A DNA stretch of 11,658 bases from an uncultured Acidobacteriota bacterium (GTDB lineage: Bacteria; Acidobacteriota; Vicinamibacteria; Vicinamibacterales; UBA8438), in contig CAJWMX010000041.1 of assembly GCA_913043805.1 (NCBI GenBank), forward strand, positions 1 to 11,658, written 5' to 3'. The notes beneath the pieces are model-generated. The model worked only from the letters and a program-made list of their open reading frames with translations, searched no databases and was not told where the DNA came from. Position 1 is the first letter of the stretch, and every line of letters starts with the position of its first letter. Below are positions 1 through 8,801 of the stretch, piece after piece. The position numbers and the translations under genes are program-made.

Positions 1-1657
<1,657 letters not shown>

Positions 1658-1658
1658 G

Positions 1659-2777
1659 TTAGCCGGCTCTCGACGGAGTCGACAACTGAGCCAGCCGGCG
1701 CTCGAGCGGCGGATGGCTGTGCCAGAACAGTTCCACCATCAGGGACGGCCGCGCCTCGGCCAGGTGTTGTTCGCCAAGCCGGCGCAGACTCGAGGCCAGC
1801 GCGGCCGGCTCGCTGCAGTAGCGCAACGCGAATCGATCGGCCCGTCGCTCGTGATGACGCGACAGCGCGTGTCCGAGCGGCGCGGCCATCACCGTGGTCG
1901 CGCCAGCCGCCAGTCCGAGTAACGGCAGCGACGCCAGATCGGTCGTCCCGGTCACCCCCATCCACGGCCCCATCGTCGTCGCCGCACGCTCCGCCACCCA
2001 GAGCGAGACCAACGCCACCCCGAGTTCGTAGAGCGCCGTCTGCCACAGATCGCGGTGAACATGATGGCCGAGCTCATGGGCCGTCACCGCCTCGATCTCC
2101 GCGTCCGAATAATCGGTGAGAAACGTCTCCGAGAGCAGGATCCGCCGGCTCGCGCCGAGTCCGACCAGCGAGGCATAGGCGCGACGGCCCGAGGACCCCG
2201 CCAACAACTCGGCCACCGGAATCGGGGGAACCCCGATCCTGGCCGCCAGCGCCGCGAGTCGGCGCTGCAAGGTCGGACGTGTGAGCGGACGGATCGTGGA
2301 GACCCGGGGCAGAATCCAGCCAGGCGCCAGCGTGGTAACCGCCAGGGTCGTCACGGAGAGCAGCCCCCCGCAGGCGATCCACCACCCCGCAGGCCACCAG
2401 AACCGCGCCGTGAAGACGATGGTCGCGGCAAGGGCCACCAGCGCCACGTTCAAGATCGACGTGGTGAGCGTGGTCGTCAGCCAGCTGAGCGCGCGTGGCT
2501 CGGACAGCCGGTATCGTCGCTCCAGCACGACGCTCTGATAGAAACGAAACGGAAGGAGCCACGCCTCGAGACCAAGCCAGACGAGCCCAGCGTAGCAGGC
2601 TGGCGCGTACCAGCGCGCTCCACTCGGACCGCCAAGCCAGAGGTGAAGTGCGTCTCCCAGGGCGGCGGCGCCGCCAACGATGAGGAACCCGAGCAGGAGC
2701 GTCACCCCGCCAATGGCCGCGGCGGATCGCGCCCGACGACGCTGTCGGTGATATCTAGTGGCCTTTCCTTCGTTCAC
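1659..2777 (-). CDS. M48 family (Ste24/CAAX protease 1-like) membrane zinc metalloprotease
   Basis: A 372-residue integral-membrane metalloprotease. The zinc site is visible as H234-E-L-G-H238 with the third ligand E310 in HHERRADRF (D314 four residues on), followed by the HSHPPLERR motif (about 353-361) typical of M48 enzymes. Hydrophobic segments lie near residues 21-45, 60-80, 105-125, 130-152, 247-263 and 283-303, which fits the multi-pass M48A (Ste24) fold better than soluble M48B/C proteins. Bacterial members are thought to act in membrane-protein quality control; the substrate here is unknown. The chosen start is GTG at 2777, 37 nt after the smc stop, so the two are probably co-transcribed. 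No Shine-Dalgarno sits before this GTG. A purine tract (GAAGGAAAGG) falls just inside the ORF at codons 3-5, so the true start could be elsewhere, but no better start follows it. The 3' end abuts pnp. Confidence 0.9.
   Translation of the reverse strand: MNEGKATRYHRQRRRARSAAAIGGVTLLLGFLIVGGAAALGDALHLWLGGPSGARWYAPACYAGLVWLGLEAWLLPFRFYQSVVLERRYRLSEPRALSWLTTTLTTSILNVALVALAATIVFTARFWWPAGWWIACGGLLSVTTLAVTTLAPGWILPRVSTIRPLTRPTLQRRLAALAARIGVPPIPVAELLAGSSGRRAYASLVGLGASRRILLSETFLTDYSDAEIEAVTAHELGHHVHRDLWQTALYELGVALVSLWVAERAATTMGPWMGVTGTTDLASLPLLGLAAGATTVMAAPLGHALSRHHERRADRFALRYCSEPAALASSLRRLGEQHLAEARPSLMVELFWHSHPPLERRLAQLSTPSRAG
1661..1700. terminator. Possible shared hairpin at the pnp / M48 convergent ends
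   Basis: A 7-bp stem (1662-1668 with 1693-1699) encloses a smaller 5-bp stem (1670-1674 with 1678-1682, loop GGA). It begins immediately after the pnp stop and lies inside the last codons of the convergent protease gene, so it could slow polymerase from either side. There is no T-run on either strand, which argues against a standard intrinsic terminator. Confidence 0.25.
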
Positions 2778-2814
2778 GGCCGGTCGGCAACTGGTCGTCC
2801 CTGGCTCACGCCTG

Positions 2815-5800
2815 TCAGAGCTGCACCGAGATCAGTTTCGAGACGCCAGGCTCCTCCATGGTCACGCCATACATGCGGTCGGCGATCTCCATCGTCTTCC
2901 GGTTGTGGGTCACGAGGATGAACTGGGTATCAGTCTGCATGCCGCGCAGCATCTGGACGAACCGCCCGATGTTGGCCTCATCGAGCGGGGCGTCGATCTC
3001 GTCGAGCAGACAGAACGGGCTCGGCTTGTATTTGAAGATGGCGAACATGAGCGCCATCGCCGAGAGCGCCTTCTCGCCGCCCGAAAGCAGCTGGATGCTC
3101 TGGAGACGCTTTCCCGGGGGCTGCGCGATGATGTCGATACCGCTCTCGAGCAGATCGCTCTCGTCCAGCAGCACGAGCCCGGCTCGGCCGCCACCGAACA
3201 ACGTCGAAAAAGTCTCCTGGTAGTGGAGATTGATGGCATCGAACGCCTCGCGGAAACGCTCTCGTGTCGTGCGGTTGATCCGCGCAATGGCGTCGCCCGT
3301 GGCCTTGATCGACTCGACCAGATCGGTTCGCTGGGTCGTGAGGAACTCGTAGCGTTCATCGAGGTCATCGAACTCTTCGATGGCCATCATATTCACTGGC
3401 CCCATCCGGTCGATCTTGTCTCTCAGCGCGGCGATGGTCTCCTCTACGCTCATCGGCCCCGACGGGGCCGGAGCGGCCTCGGCGACCGGCTCGCCTTCAT
3501 CGGCCGGAGTGTCGCCGGCATCCTCGTCCTCCTCGTCGTCCTCACCACGAGGGGCGGCAGGCTCGATGGCCATCGTGACGGCGTCGGCACTGACGAGGCC
3601 CTCGGCCTCCAGCTCGGTCATCCGGGTGGCAACCTCGGCCAGACTCATCTGTAGCGTGTCATGGCAGCTTTCTTCGAGGTGCCCCAGATCGCTTTCGGCG
3701 GTCGCACGAGCCACATCGAGCTCGGCGACGTGCGAACGCATCTCCTCCTGATGCGTCCTGGCCTCGCGTACCTCGCCTTCGCGGCTCTCGAGACCGGCCC
3801 GCAGCGTGAGCACTTGTTCGTCGGCCGTCTGCACCGCAACTCGCAGGTCGGTCAGCCCCGTGATGTCGGCATCGAGCTGCTGCTTCGATCCCGCCACGGT
3901 GTCGATCAGGGAGGTGCGCTCGGTCCCCGCGCGGGCATGATCCGCGGCTCGGCGTTCGAGACGGCCCTCGAGCTCCTGGCTGGCCAGCTCGAGCCGCAGC
4001 GCCGTCGCTTCGAGGGCCGACGCCCGCTCGACGAGCGCGGCATGCGCCGCCTTGGTCTCGGCCACTTCTGTCCCGAGCGTGTCGATGGATTCGCGGGCGT
4101 CCAGCACACGGTGCTGCGCCTCGGTCAACTTCTCATCGGCGGCGCGCTGTTCCGCCTCGAGGCGGGAGATGGAGGTCTCGGCATCCGTGCGGCGGGTGTC
4201 GAGCGCCGCCAGTTCCTCATCTGTGGTTCGGCGCTCGTTGTCGATCACCTCTCGCTTGCGGTCGAGACGCTCCGCCTCTTCGTCATGCGCGGCTCGCCGC
4301 ATCTCGTGACCGAGCAGCGTCTTCTCCTGCTGATAGCGTTCCTGCTGCAGCTGCTCCAGCCCCTCCTCGGTCTGGCCGATCGTGAACCCCAGCTGCGTGA
4401 TCTCGGCACTGAGCGCGTCGACCTGCTGCCGCTCGGTCTCGATGCGCTCCTCCAGCTCTCGAAGCTCCCGCTTAGTCGCGAGGATTCCCAGGCCGTCCTC
4501 GCTTGCCCCTCCGCTGACGAGGGTCCGCCCCCGGAAGACGTCTCCCTCGGGGCTGGCAACTGGAGCCGTCGTCATCCCCGCCGCCTGCGCCGCTCCCTCG
4601 AACGACTCGGCCAGCCAATGTCCAGCCAGAGCCGATCGGATCGCGTCCGCATCAGGCCCGCTGACCCGGACGACGTCCGACACCGGGCGCAACCCCGGCA
4701 CGGGGGGCACCGCGGTCGCGGCCCCGAGAGGGGCATCGGCCACCAGAAACCCGACGCGCCCCGCGCCATGACGACGGGCGGCCTCGAGACCGGCCTGTGC
4801 GTCAGCCCGCGACGCGACAACCACATGCTGCAGCAGGTCGCCTAGGCACGCCTCGACCGCGCGCTCCCGACCCGGATCCACCTCGAGATGGTCGGCGACC
4901 GCTCCCAGGTGGCGCACTCCCGCCTCGCCATCCGCCAACAGCGAACGAGCCGCGTCCGAGTACCCGGCGCGGCTCTTCTCGAGATCGCGGAGCGAGGTCA
5001 GCCGTCCATCGAGCGCGGCCAACTGCTGCTCGCGTTCTCGTAGCGCCCCGGCCCGTGTCTCGCGCGCCTCGCGAAGCGACGCCAGCTCGGCATCCCGCGC
5101 CGAAATGGCCGACACGAGCCGCTCCAGCTCGCTCTGAGTGGTCCGCTCCTCTGCCAGCGCCTGCTGCCGCGCCTGCTCGAGAGACTCGGTCTCGATTGCG
5201 AGATCTCGGGACTCAGTGTCGAGCTTGGCCACGACCTCGCCCAGCCTCGTTTGCCCGGCGGTGGCGTGTTCGACGGCATGTCTCAACGCGGTCACGGCGT
5301 TGATGACCGCGAACACCTCGTTGCGGGTGGCCTCGACGTCGCCCTCGAGCCCCTCGAGCGCCTGCTGCGCCTCGACGAGTGACTCCTCTTTCTGGCGAAG
5401 GGTCGTACCGACCTCGTCACGCTCGGAGCCGCAGCGCTCCGCGTCGGCCGCATGCGCATCGAGCTCGCGGCGCGCCGGCTCCCGCCGCGAACGTAGGTCC
5501 TCGAGCTCCTGCCCCAGTTCGGTGAGCGTCACCGCCAGCGTTTCGATCTGCTGGCTGTCGTAGGTGATCTGCTGCTGTCGCCGCTCAACCTCGAGCTCAC
5601 GCGCATGGGCCGCGTCGCGAGCCGAGGTGGCACCGGTTTCCGCCTCGACCAGCTCGATCTGACAGCGCTCCCGCTCTCCTTCGACCCACGCCAGCTCCGC
5701 GGCGGCCGCCTCGTCGCGTTCGCGCGCGGCCGCCAGCCGGCGGAGCGCCACTTCGATCGCCTCGGCCAGCGCACGCTGGCGCCGCGAGAACCCGACCGTC

Positions 5801-6567
5801 TCCCACCGACGCAGCTCTTCACGGAGGCGCCGATACCGACGTGCCTTGGCGGCCTGGCGTTTCAGTGACCGACGCTGTTTCTCGACCTCGTAGATGATGT
5901 CGTCGACTCGGGTCAGGTTCTGCTCGGCTGCCTCCAGCTTGAGCTCGGCGGCGCGGCGGCGGCTCTTGTACTTGGTCACGCCCGCCGCCTCTTCGAGCAG
6001 CTGGCGCCGCTCGGTCGGGCGAGCCCCCAGGATCTGGCCAATCTTGCCCTGCTCGATCACCGCGTAGGCCTTGACCCCGACGCCGGAGTCCATCAGCAGG
6101 TCCTGGACGTCGCGCAACCGGCAGACCTTGCCGTCGATCAGATACTCGCTCTCGCCTGATCGGTAGAGCCGGCGACCAACCTCGACATCCCTGGTAATGA
6201 GCGGGAGCAGGTCGTCGACGTCCTCGCCGTCGGTCGCCGCCTCCCCGGCGGCGGCCTCCTCGTCGGCGGGCGGGTCGGCGCTACCGACCGTGCCGGGAGC
6301 GGCGTTGACCTTGGCCAGAAACAGCTTCACCTCGGCGGTGCCGGTGGGCTTGCGGGCATCGCTCCCGCTGAAGATCACGTCCTCCATCCGCTCGCCGCGG
6401 AGGCTCTTGGCGCTCTGCTCGCCCAACACCCAGGTGATGGCGTCGATCACGTTGCTCTTGCCACACCCGTTGGGGCCCACGATGGCGGTCACGCCGTCAT
6501 CGAACGCCAGATTGGCTCGCTCGGGGAAGCTCTTGAAACCGGAGATCTCGAGGTTCTGCAGACGCAT
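2815..6567 (-). CDS. smc: Chromosome segregation/condensation ATPase SMC
   Basis: Long coiled-coil ATPase that dimerises and, with ScpA/ScpB, organises and separates chromosomes; the partners are not in this window. At 1250 residues it is somewhat longer than the usual 1150-1190. Seen: the N-terminal head MRLQNLEISGFKSF with Walker A GPNGCGKS (31-38), the R-loop SLRGERMEDV (about 55-64), and YRSGESEYLI (135-144). A long coiled coil follows, then a hinge at about 530-690, the returning coil, and the C-terminal head with signature LSGGEK (1161-1166), Walker B ending D1189-E1190, and the ILVTHNRKTME switch. Two low-complexity acidic inserts stand out: about residues 89-121 in the N-terminal head, and about 1002-1037 just before the C-terminal head. 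The start ATG has GGGGAG 12 nt upstream, a slightly long spacing. It is the middle gene of a leftward set, 306 nt after the S41 protease gene and 37 nt before the M48 gene. Confidence 0.98.
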   Translation of the reverse strand: MRLQNLEISGFKSFPERANLAFDDGVTAIVGPNGCGKSNVIDAITWVLGEQSAKSLRGERMEDVIFSGSDARKPTGTAEVKLFLAKVNAAPGTVGSADPPADEEAAAGEAATDGEDVDDLLPLITRDVEVGRRLYRSGESEYLIDGKVCRLRDVQDLLMDSGVGVKAYAVIEQGKIGQILGARPTERRQLLEEAAGVTKYKSRRRAAELKLEAAEQNLTRVDDIIYEVEKQRRSLKRQAAKARRYRRLREELRRWETVGFSRRQRALAEAIEVALRRLAAARERDEAAAAELAWVEGERERCQIELVEAETGATSARDAAHARELEVERRQQQITYDSQQIETLAVTLTELGQELEDLRSRREPARRELDAHAADAERCGSERDEVGTTLRQKEESLVEAQQALEGLEGDVEATRNEVFAVINAVTALRHAVEHATAGQTRLGEVVAKLDTESRDLAIETESLEQARQQALAEERTTQSELERLVSAISARDAELASLREARETRAGALREREQQLAALDGRLTSLRDLEKSRAGYSDAARSLLADGEAGVRHLGAVADHLEVDPGRERAVEACLGDLLQHVVVASRADAQAGLEAARRHGAGRVGFLVADAPLGAATAVPPVPGLRPVSDVVRVSGPDADAIRSALAGHWLAESFEGAAQAAGMTTAPVASPEGDVFRGRTLVSGGASEDGLGILATKRELRELEERIETERQQVDALSAEITQLGFTIGQTEEGLEQLQQERYQQEKTLLGHEMRRAAHDEEAERLDRKREVIDNERRTTDEELAALDTRRTDAETSISRLEAEQRAADEKLTEAQHRVLDARESIDTLGTEVAETKAAHAALVERASALEATALRLELASQELEGRLERRAADHARAGTERTSLIDTVAGSKQQLDADITGLTDLRVAVQTADEQVLTLRAGLESREGEVREARTHQEEMRSHVAELDVARATAESDLGHLEESCHDTLQMSLAEVATRMTELEAEGLVSADAVTMAIEPAAPRGEDDEEDEDAGDTPADEGEPVAEAAPAPSGPMSVEETIAALRDKIDRMGPVNMMAIEEFDDLDERYEFLTTQRTDLVESIKATGDAIARINRTTRERFREAFDAINLHYQETFSTLFGGGRAGLVLLDESDLLESGIDIIAQPPGKRLQSIQLLSGGEKALSAMALMFAIFKYKPSPFCLLDEIDAPLDEANIGRFVQMLRGMQTDTQFILVTHNRKTMEIADRMYGVTMEEPGVSKLISVQL

Positions 6568-6624
6568 CGGACAGGCTCACTCCCCGCTACCGGGCCGGCT
6601 AGGCGGCGCCGGCGTACACGACAA

Positions 6625-6668
6625 CAGCCGCTCGAAACCGGGGTGCGGACACCCCGTGTGAGCGGCTG
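6625..6668 (-). promoter_or_regulatory. Two-tier hairpin in the smc leader
   Basis: A 9-bp perfect outer stem (6625-6633 with 6660-6668) encloses an inner stem of 7 bp (6639-6645 with 6650-6656) closed by a 4-nt loop. Two further pairs (6637-6659 and 6638-6658) can join the tiers. The base pairing is seen directly; a role in smc expression is inferred from its place shortly upstream of the smc start. Confidence 0.5.
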
Positions 6669-6804
6669 GGATCGCTCCGAAACGGGTAGACGACGACGGG
6701 ACGAGTAGACAGGGTCGACGGCCGACAGGCCGCCTCAAAGAAAGCGGCCCGCTCAGACCCATCGACGGAGACGCATCGGCGAAAAGCGAATCAACGTAGA
6801 GTGG

Positions 6805-6826
6805 GACGCGCCCGCCTGGGCGCGTC
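6805..6826 (-). terminator. Strong GC hairpin downstream of the S41 protease gene
   Basis: A perfect 9-bp stem (6805-6813 with 6818-6826) with a 4-nt loop lies 47 nt past the S41 protease stop codon. The position suits a transcript end or an mRNA-stabilising 3' structure. No U-run follows on the minus strand (the next bases are CCACTCTACG), so it is not a textbook intrinsic terminator. Confidence 0.35.
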
Positions 6827-6840
6827 GAGGACCGGCACGG

Positions 6841-6869
6841 AGTGTACCAGGGCCGCGCGTAGCGGACAA
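6841..6869 (-). promoter_or_regulatory. Possible smc promoter
   Basis: On the minus strand TTGTCC (6869-6864) and TACACT (6846-6841) are separated by exactly 17 bp, each matching 4 of 6 bases of the sigma70 consensus. Transcription would start near 6834 and give a leader of roughly 267 nt that includes all the hairpins described before smc. In GC-rich DNA, matches of this quality also arise by chance. Confidence 0.3.
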
Positions 6870-6873
6870 CCCG

Positions 6874-8502
6874 TTACCGCGACGCCACCACAGCGCCGCC
6901 CCGCGACACCTCGAGCAGACGCTCCGCCTCGTCGAACTGGGTGAGGGCGAACTGCGCCTGGGGGTCGCTGAAGGTCAGGTTGCGGCGAGCCTCTTCGACA
7001 CCGAAGAGCGCCAGATCGATCTCGAAGTGGAGCTTGGCCTTGATGAAGTCGAGATTCTCGGCAAACGCCTCGTCCTCGACCGTCAACCCTCGGGTCTCGA
7101 GCTGCGTCCGGAACTCGGCCAGCATCTCGTCATCGATCTCGAACCCAGGCGAGACATAGCGTCGGTCGCGCCCGACTGCCTGGATCCGATTGTCGCCAAC
7201 GGCCAGGAACCGCTCGGCGTAGAACGCGAACTCCTGCCGCGCCGCGAGCAGTCTACCAAAGTCGGACGGATCGAAGCCGTCAATCGGACCAGCCATAAAG
7301 TGATCCGGCTCGACCCCGCCACCGCCGTACACCTCGCGGCCGCTGTCGGTGAAACGACGCTCACTCATATCCCGCGGCGCCGGTTCCTGGTCCCGAAGGG
7401 AGTAGGTCAGATACTCGTCGAAGGCATCATCCCAGGGCCGCTGAATCATGCGGCCGCTCGGGGTGTAGTAGCGCGCGGTCGTCAACGCCAGGCCAGCCTC
7501 CTGGCTGACCCGGTAGATCGACTGGACCAGCGCCTTGCCGAATGTGGTCTCGCCCACCACGAGGCCACGGTCGTGATCCTGGATCGCGCCCGACACGATC
7601 TCCGAGGCGCTTGCGCTGTTGCGATTGACGAGGACCACCAGCGGAATGTCCATGTGGTCGCCATCGTCACGCGCGTGGTAGTCCTGGTCCGAGTTCTGGA
7701 TACGGCCCCGGGTATAGACGATCAGGTCGCCTCGAGGCAAGAACTCGTTCGATACCCGGATCGCCTGGTCGAGCGGTCCACCGGGATTGTCCCGGAGGTC
7801 CAACAGCAACCGCTCCATGCCCAGTTCGTCGAGCTTGGCCAGTGCCTCGCGCAGTTCGGCCGAACTGGTTTCGGAGAAGTCGCCCAGACGCACGTAGCCG
7901 ATCGACTCGTCGACCATGAACGCACCTTCGACGGTCGGGATATGAATCTCGTCGCGTTCGACTTCCAGGTCGATCAGTTCGTCGTAGCCTCGGCGGCGGA
8001 TCGACACCATGACAGTGCTGCCCTTCGGTCCACGGAGCTGATTGACCGCCTCCTGGCTGGTGATTCCGGTTGCGTCCTCGCCCGAGATCCGGGCGATGAC
8101 GTCGCCTCGACGGATGCCCTGGCGATAGGCGGGCGATCCCTCGAAGAGGTTCATGACCGTGATCCCGCCGTCAATGACATTGATCGAGATGCCGAGGCCG
8201 TAATAGCGACCTTCCTGCCGCTCTCTGAGCTGGGCGTAGGAGCGAGGGTCCATGAAACTCGAGTGCGGATCGAGCGTCTGCAGCATGCCGCCAATAGCGC
8301 GGTAGACGAGTTGCTCGGAATCCGCCTCGCCGACATACGTGGTCTCGATCGCGGCCAGCGCGGTCGTAAACGTGTCGTACTGGTCGTCGAGGCTGTCCTG
8401 ACCAGCCAGCACCCGGCCGCCGAACAACCCGCCGGCCACCGCCGCCAGCACCACCACCGCGACCGACATCGTCAGAGCGCTCGACCCACGCATCCCATTC
8501 AT
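6874..8502 (-). CDS. S41 family C-terminal processing peptidase (CtpA/Tsp-like) with PDZ domain
   Basis: Serine/lysine-dyad protease of 542 residues that would cut periplasmic or membrane proteins from their C-termini. A hydrophobic segment at about 12-33 (signal anchor or signal peptide) places it outside the cytoplasm. A PDZ domain follows at about 95-180 (YYGLGISINV ... GSPAYRQGIRRGDVIARI), then the S41 catalytic core with LLLDLRDNPGG. In NRNSASASEI the middle Ser (S298) lies exactly 25 residues before K323 of TFGKALVQ, the same spacing as S430/K455 in E. coli Tsp, so the dyad looks intact. The core ends at GGGGVEPD and is followed by an unusual tail of about 140 residues. The ATG at 8502 has no clear Shine-Dalgarno; Met4 or Met12 are alternatives. 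It is divergent from tatA and is the first gene of the leftward smc set. Its substrate is unknown. Confidence 0.95.
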   Translation of the reverse strand: MNGMRGSSALTMSVAVVVLAAVAGGLFGGRVLAGQDSLDDQYDTFTTALAAIETTYVGEADSEQLVYRAIGGMLQTLDPHSSFMDPRSYAQLRERQEGRYYGLGISINVIDGGITVMNLFEGSPAYRQGIRRGDVIARISGEDATGITSQEAVNQLRGPKGSTVMVSIRRRGYDELIDLEVERDEIHIPTVEGAFMVDESIGYVRLGDFSETSSAELREALAKLDELGMERLLLDLRDNPGGPLDQAIRVSNEFLPRGDLIVYTRGRIQNSDQDYHARDDGDHMDIPLVVLVNRNSASASEIVSGAIQDHDRGLVVGETTFGKALVQSIYRVSQEAGLALTTARYYTPSGRMIQRPWDDAFDEYLTYSLRDQEPAPRDMSERRFTDSGREVYGGGGVEPDHFMAGPIDGFDPSDFGRLLAARQEFAFYAERFLAVGDNRIQAVGRDRRYVSPGFEIDDEMLAEFRTQLETRGLTVEDEAFAENLDFIKAKLHFEIDLALFGVEEARRNLTFSDPQAQFALTQFDEAERLLEVSRGGAVVASR

Positions 8503-8552
8503 AAATATGATGCTAACAGATATGGCGGGACGGCCAGGGACAAAGATTGACC

Positions 8553-8569
8553 GATACTTCCCGAGTATC
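8553..8569. repeat. Inverted repeat between S41 protease gene and tatA
   Basis: GATACT (8553-8558) and AGTATC (8564-8569) form a 6-bp inverted repeat with a 5-base spacer. It lies about 51 bases upstream of the S41 protease start and repeats the core of the larger palindrome at 8596-8617. It may be a secondary binding site for the same regulator. Confidence 0.35.
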
Positions 8570-8594
8570 CGAACGCCCTTCCATTCAATTGCCT

Positions 8595-8624
8595 AAAGTA
8601 TTTGTATTCAAATACTTACGTCAT
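8595..8624 (-). promoter_or_regulatory. Possible S41 protease gene promoter
   Basis: On the minus strand ATGACG (8624-8619) and TACTTT (8600-8595) are 18 bp apart in an AT-rich stretch upstream of the S41 gene. The match is weak, but this is the best pairing I found there. It would put the transcript start near 8588 and give a leader of about 86 nt. The palindrome at 8596-8617 covers its spacer and most of its -10 element. Confidence 0.3.
8596..8617. promoter_or_regulatory. Perfect 9-bp inverted repeat, candidate operator
   Basis: AAGTATTTG (8596-8604), spacer TATT, and CAAATACTT (8609-8617) make a perfect 22-base palindrome in the AT-rich divergent region. Its centre is about 74 bp upstream of the predicted tatA transcript start and over the possible S41 promoter. 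Size, symmetry and place fit a dimeric repressor or activator site; the regulator is unknown. A stem-loop at the RNA level is possible but not backed by a T-run. Confidence 0.5.
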
Positions 8625-8643
8625 TCTTCATCGATCCGATTGC

Positions 8644-8673
8644 TTGACCATTCCGGCGGGTCGTTCCTATAAT
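8644..8673 (+). promoter_or_regulatory. tatA promoter (sigma70-type)
   Basis: TTGACC (8644-8649), an 18-bp spacer and a perfect TATAAT (8668-8673) form the best promoter in the window. Transcription should start near 8680 at a purine and read into tatA and tatC after a leader of about 120 nt. Confidence 0.8.
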
Positions 8674-8679
8674 ATGAGG

Positions 8680-8801
8680 ACCGGGATGTGAGCGGTGTCC
8701 GAAGCGGGTTCGACACCGTGACAGCCACCGGGACGGACTAGGCCGCCCCGGCGTGGCGTCACCTCGAGACGCGGACGACACACAGAAAGGGAGTCGCGAT
8801 C
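8680..8801 (+). promoter_or_regulatory. Folded 5' leader of tatA
   Basis: Two adjacent hairpins fill the leader. The first is 8693-8718 (CGGTGTC with GACACCG, with an inner CGAA/TTCG option). The second is 8718-8762, with stacked stems of 5 bp (8718-8722 with 8758-8762), 5 bp (8724-8728 with 8753-8757) and 4 bp (8729-8732 with 8747-8750), interrupted by small bulges. The ribosome site AAAGGGAG (8786-8793) is 8 nt before the ATG and is left free. A regulatory role is inferred only from the structure; I recognise no known riboswitch class. Confidence 0.45.

Larger units (their letters stand above)
6568..6873 (-). promoter_or_regulatory. Structured intergenic/leader region upstream of smc
   Basis: This 306-nt gap between the S41 protease stop and the smc start has no convincing gene but several inverted repeats, given here in the direction of smc transcription. 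First comes a 9-bp perfect stem (6826-6805). Next is a 6-bp stem (6749-6744 with 6733-6728) whose second arm can instead pair with 6723-6719. Last is a two-part hairpin (6668-6625) ending 57 nt before the smc start codon. A possible promoter sits at the upstream edge. I could not match the sequence to a tRNA, SRP RNA, or a riboswitch class that I know. It may be a regulatory smc leader, a small RNA, or a mix of terminator and leader. Confidence 0.45.

Noticed and set aside
2758..4845. Two long + strand open frames (2758-3654 and 3661-4845) opposite smc
   Set aside because: Both are shadows of the smc reading frame, without domains or ribosome sites.
6577..6762. 61-codon minus-strand frame ending just before smc, as a possible leader peptide
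   Set aside because: It has no Shine-Dalgarno and no recognisable features, and it runs through the hairpins. It could be translated, but nothing supports it.
6568..6873. Small stable RNA (SRP RNA or tRNA) in the gap before smc
   Set aside because: The conserved SRP loop sequences and tRNA arms are absent on both strands.
7027..8550. 507-codon open frame on the + strand, opposite the S41 protease gene
   Set aside because: It mirrors the coding frame of a clear protease, has no recognisable domain and shows the His/Arg/Asp/Val-rich composition usual for antisense frames in GC-rich genes.
8700..8720. GGTTCGA, resembling a tRNA T-loop, in the tatA leader
   Set aside because: The flanking five bases do not pair as a T-stem and no acceptor or anticodon arms surround it; the bases form part of a simple hairpin instead.
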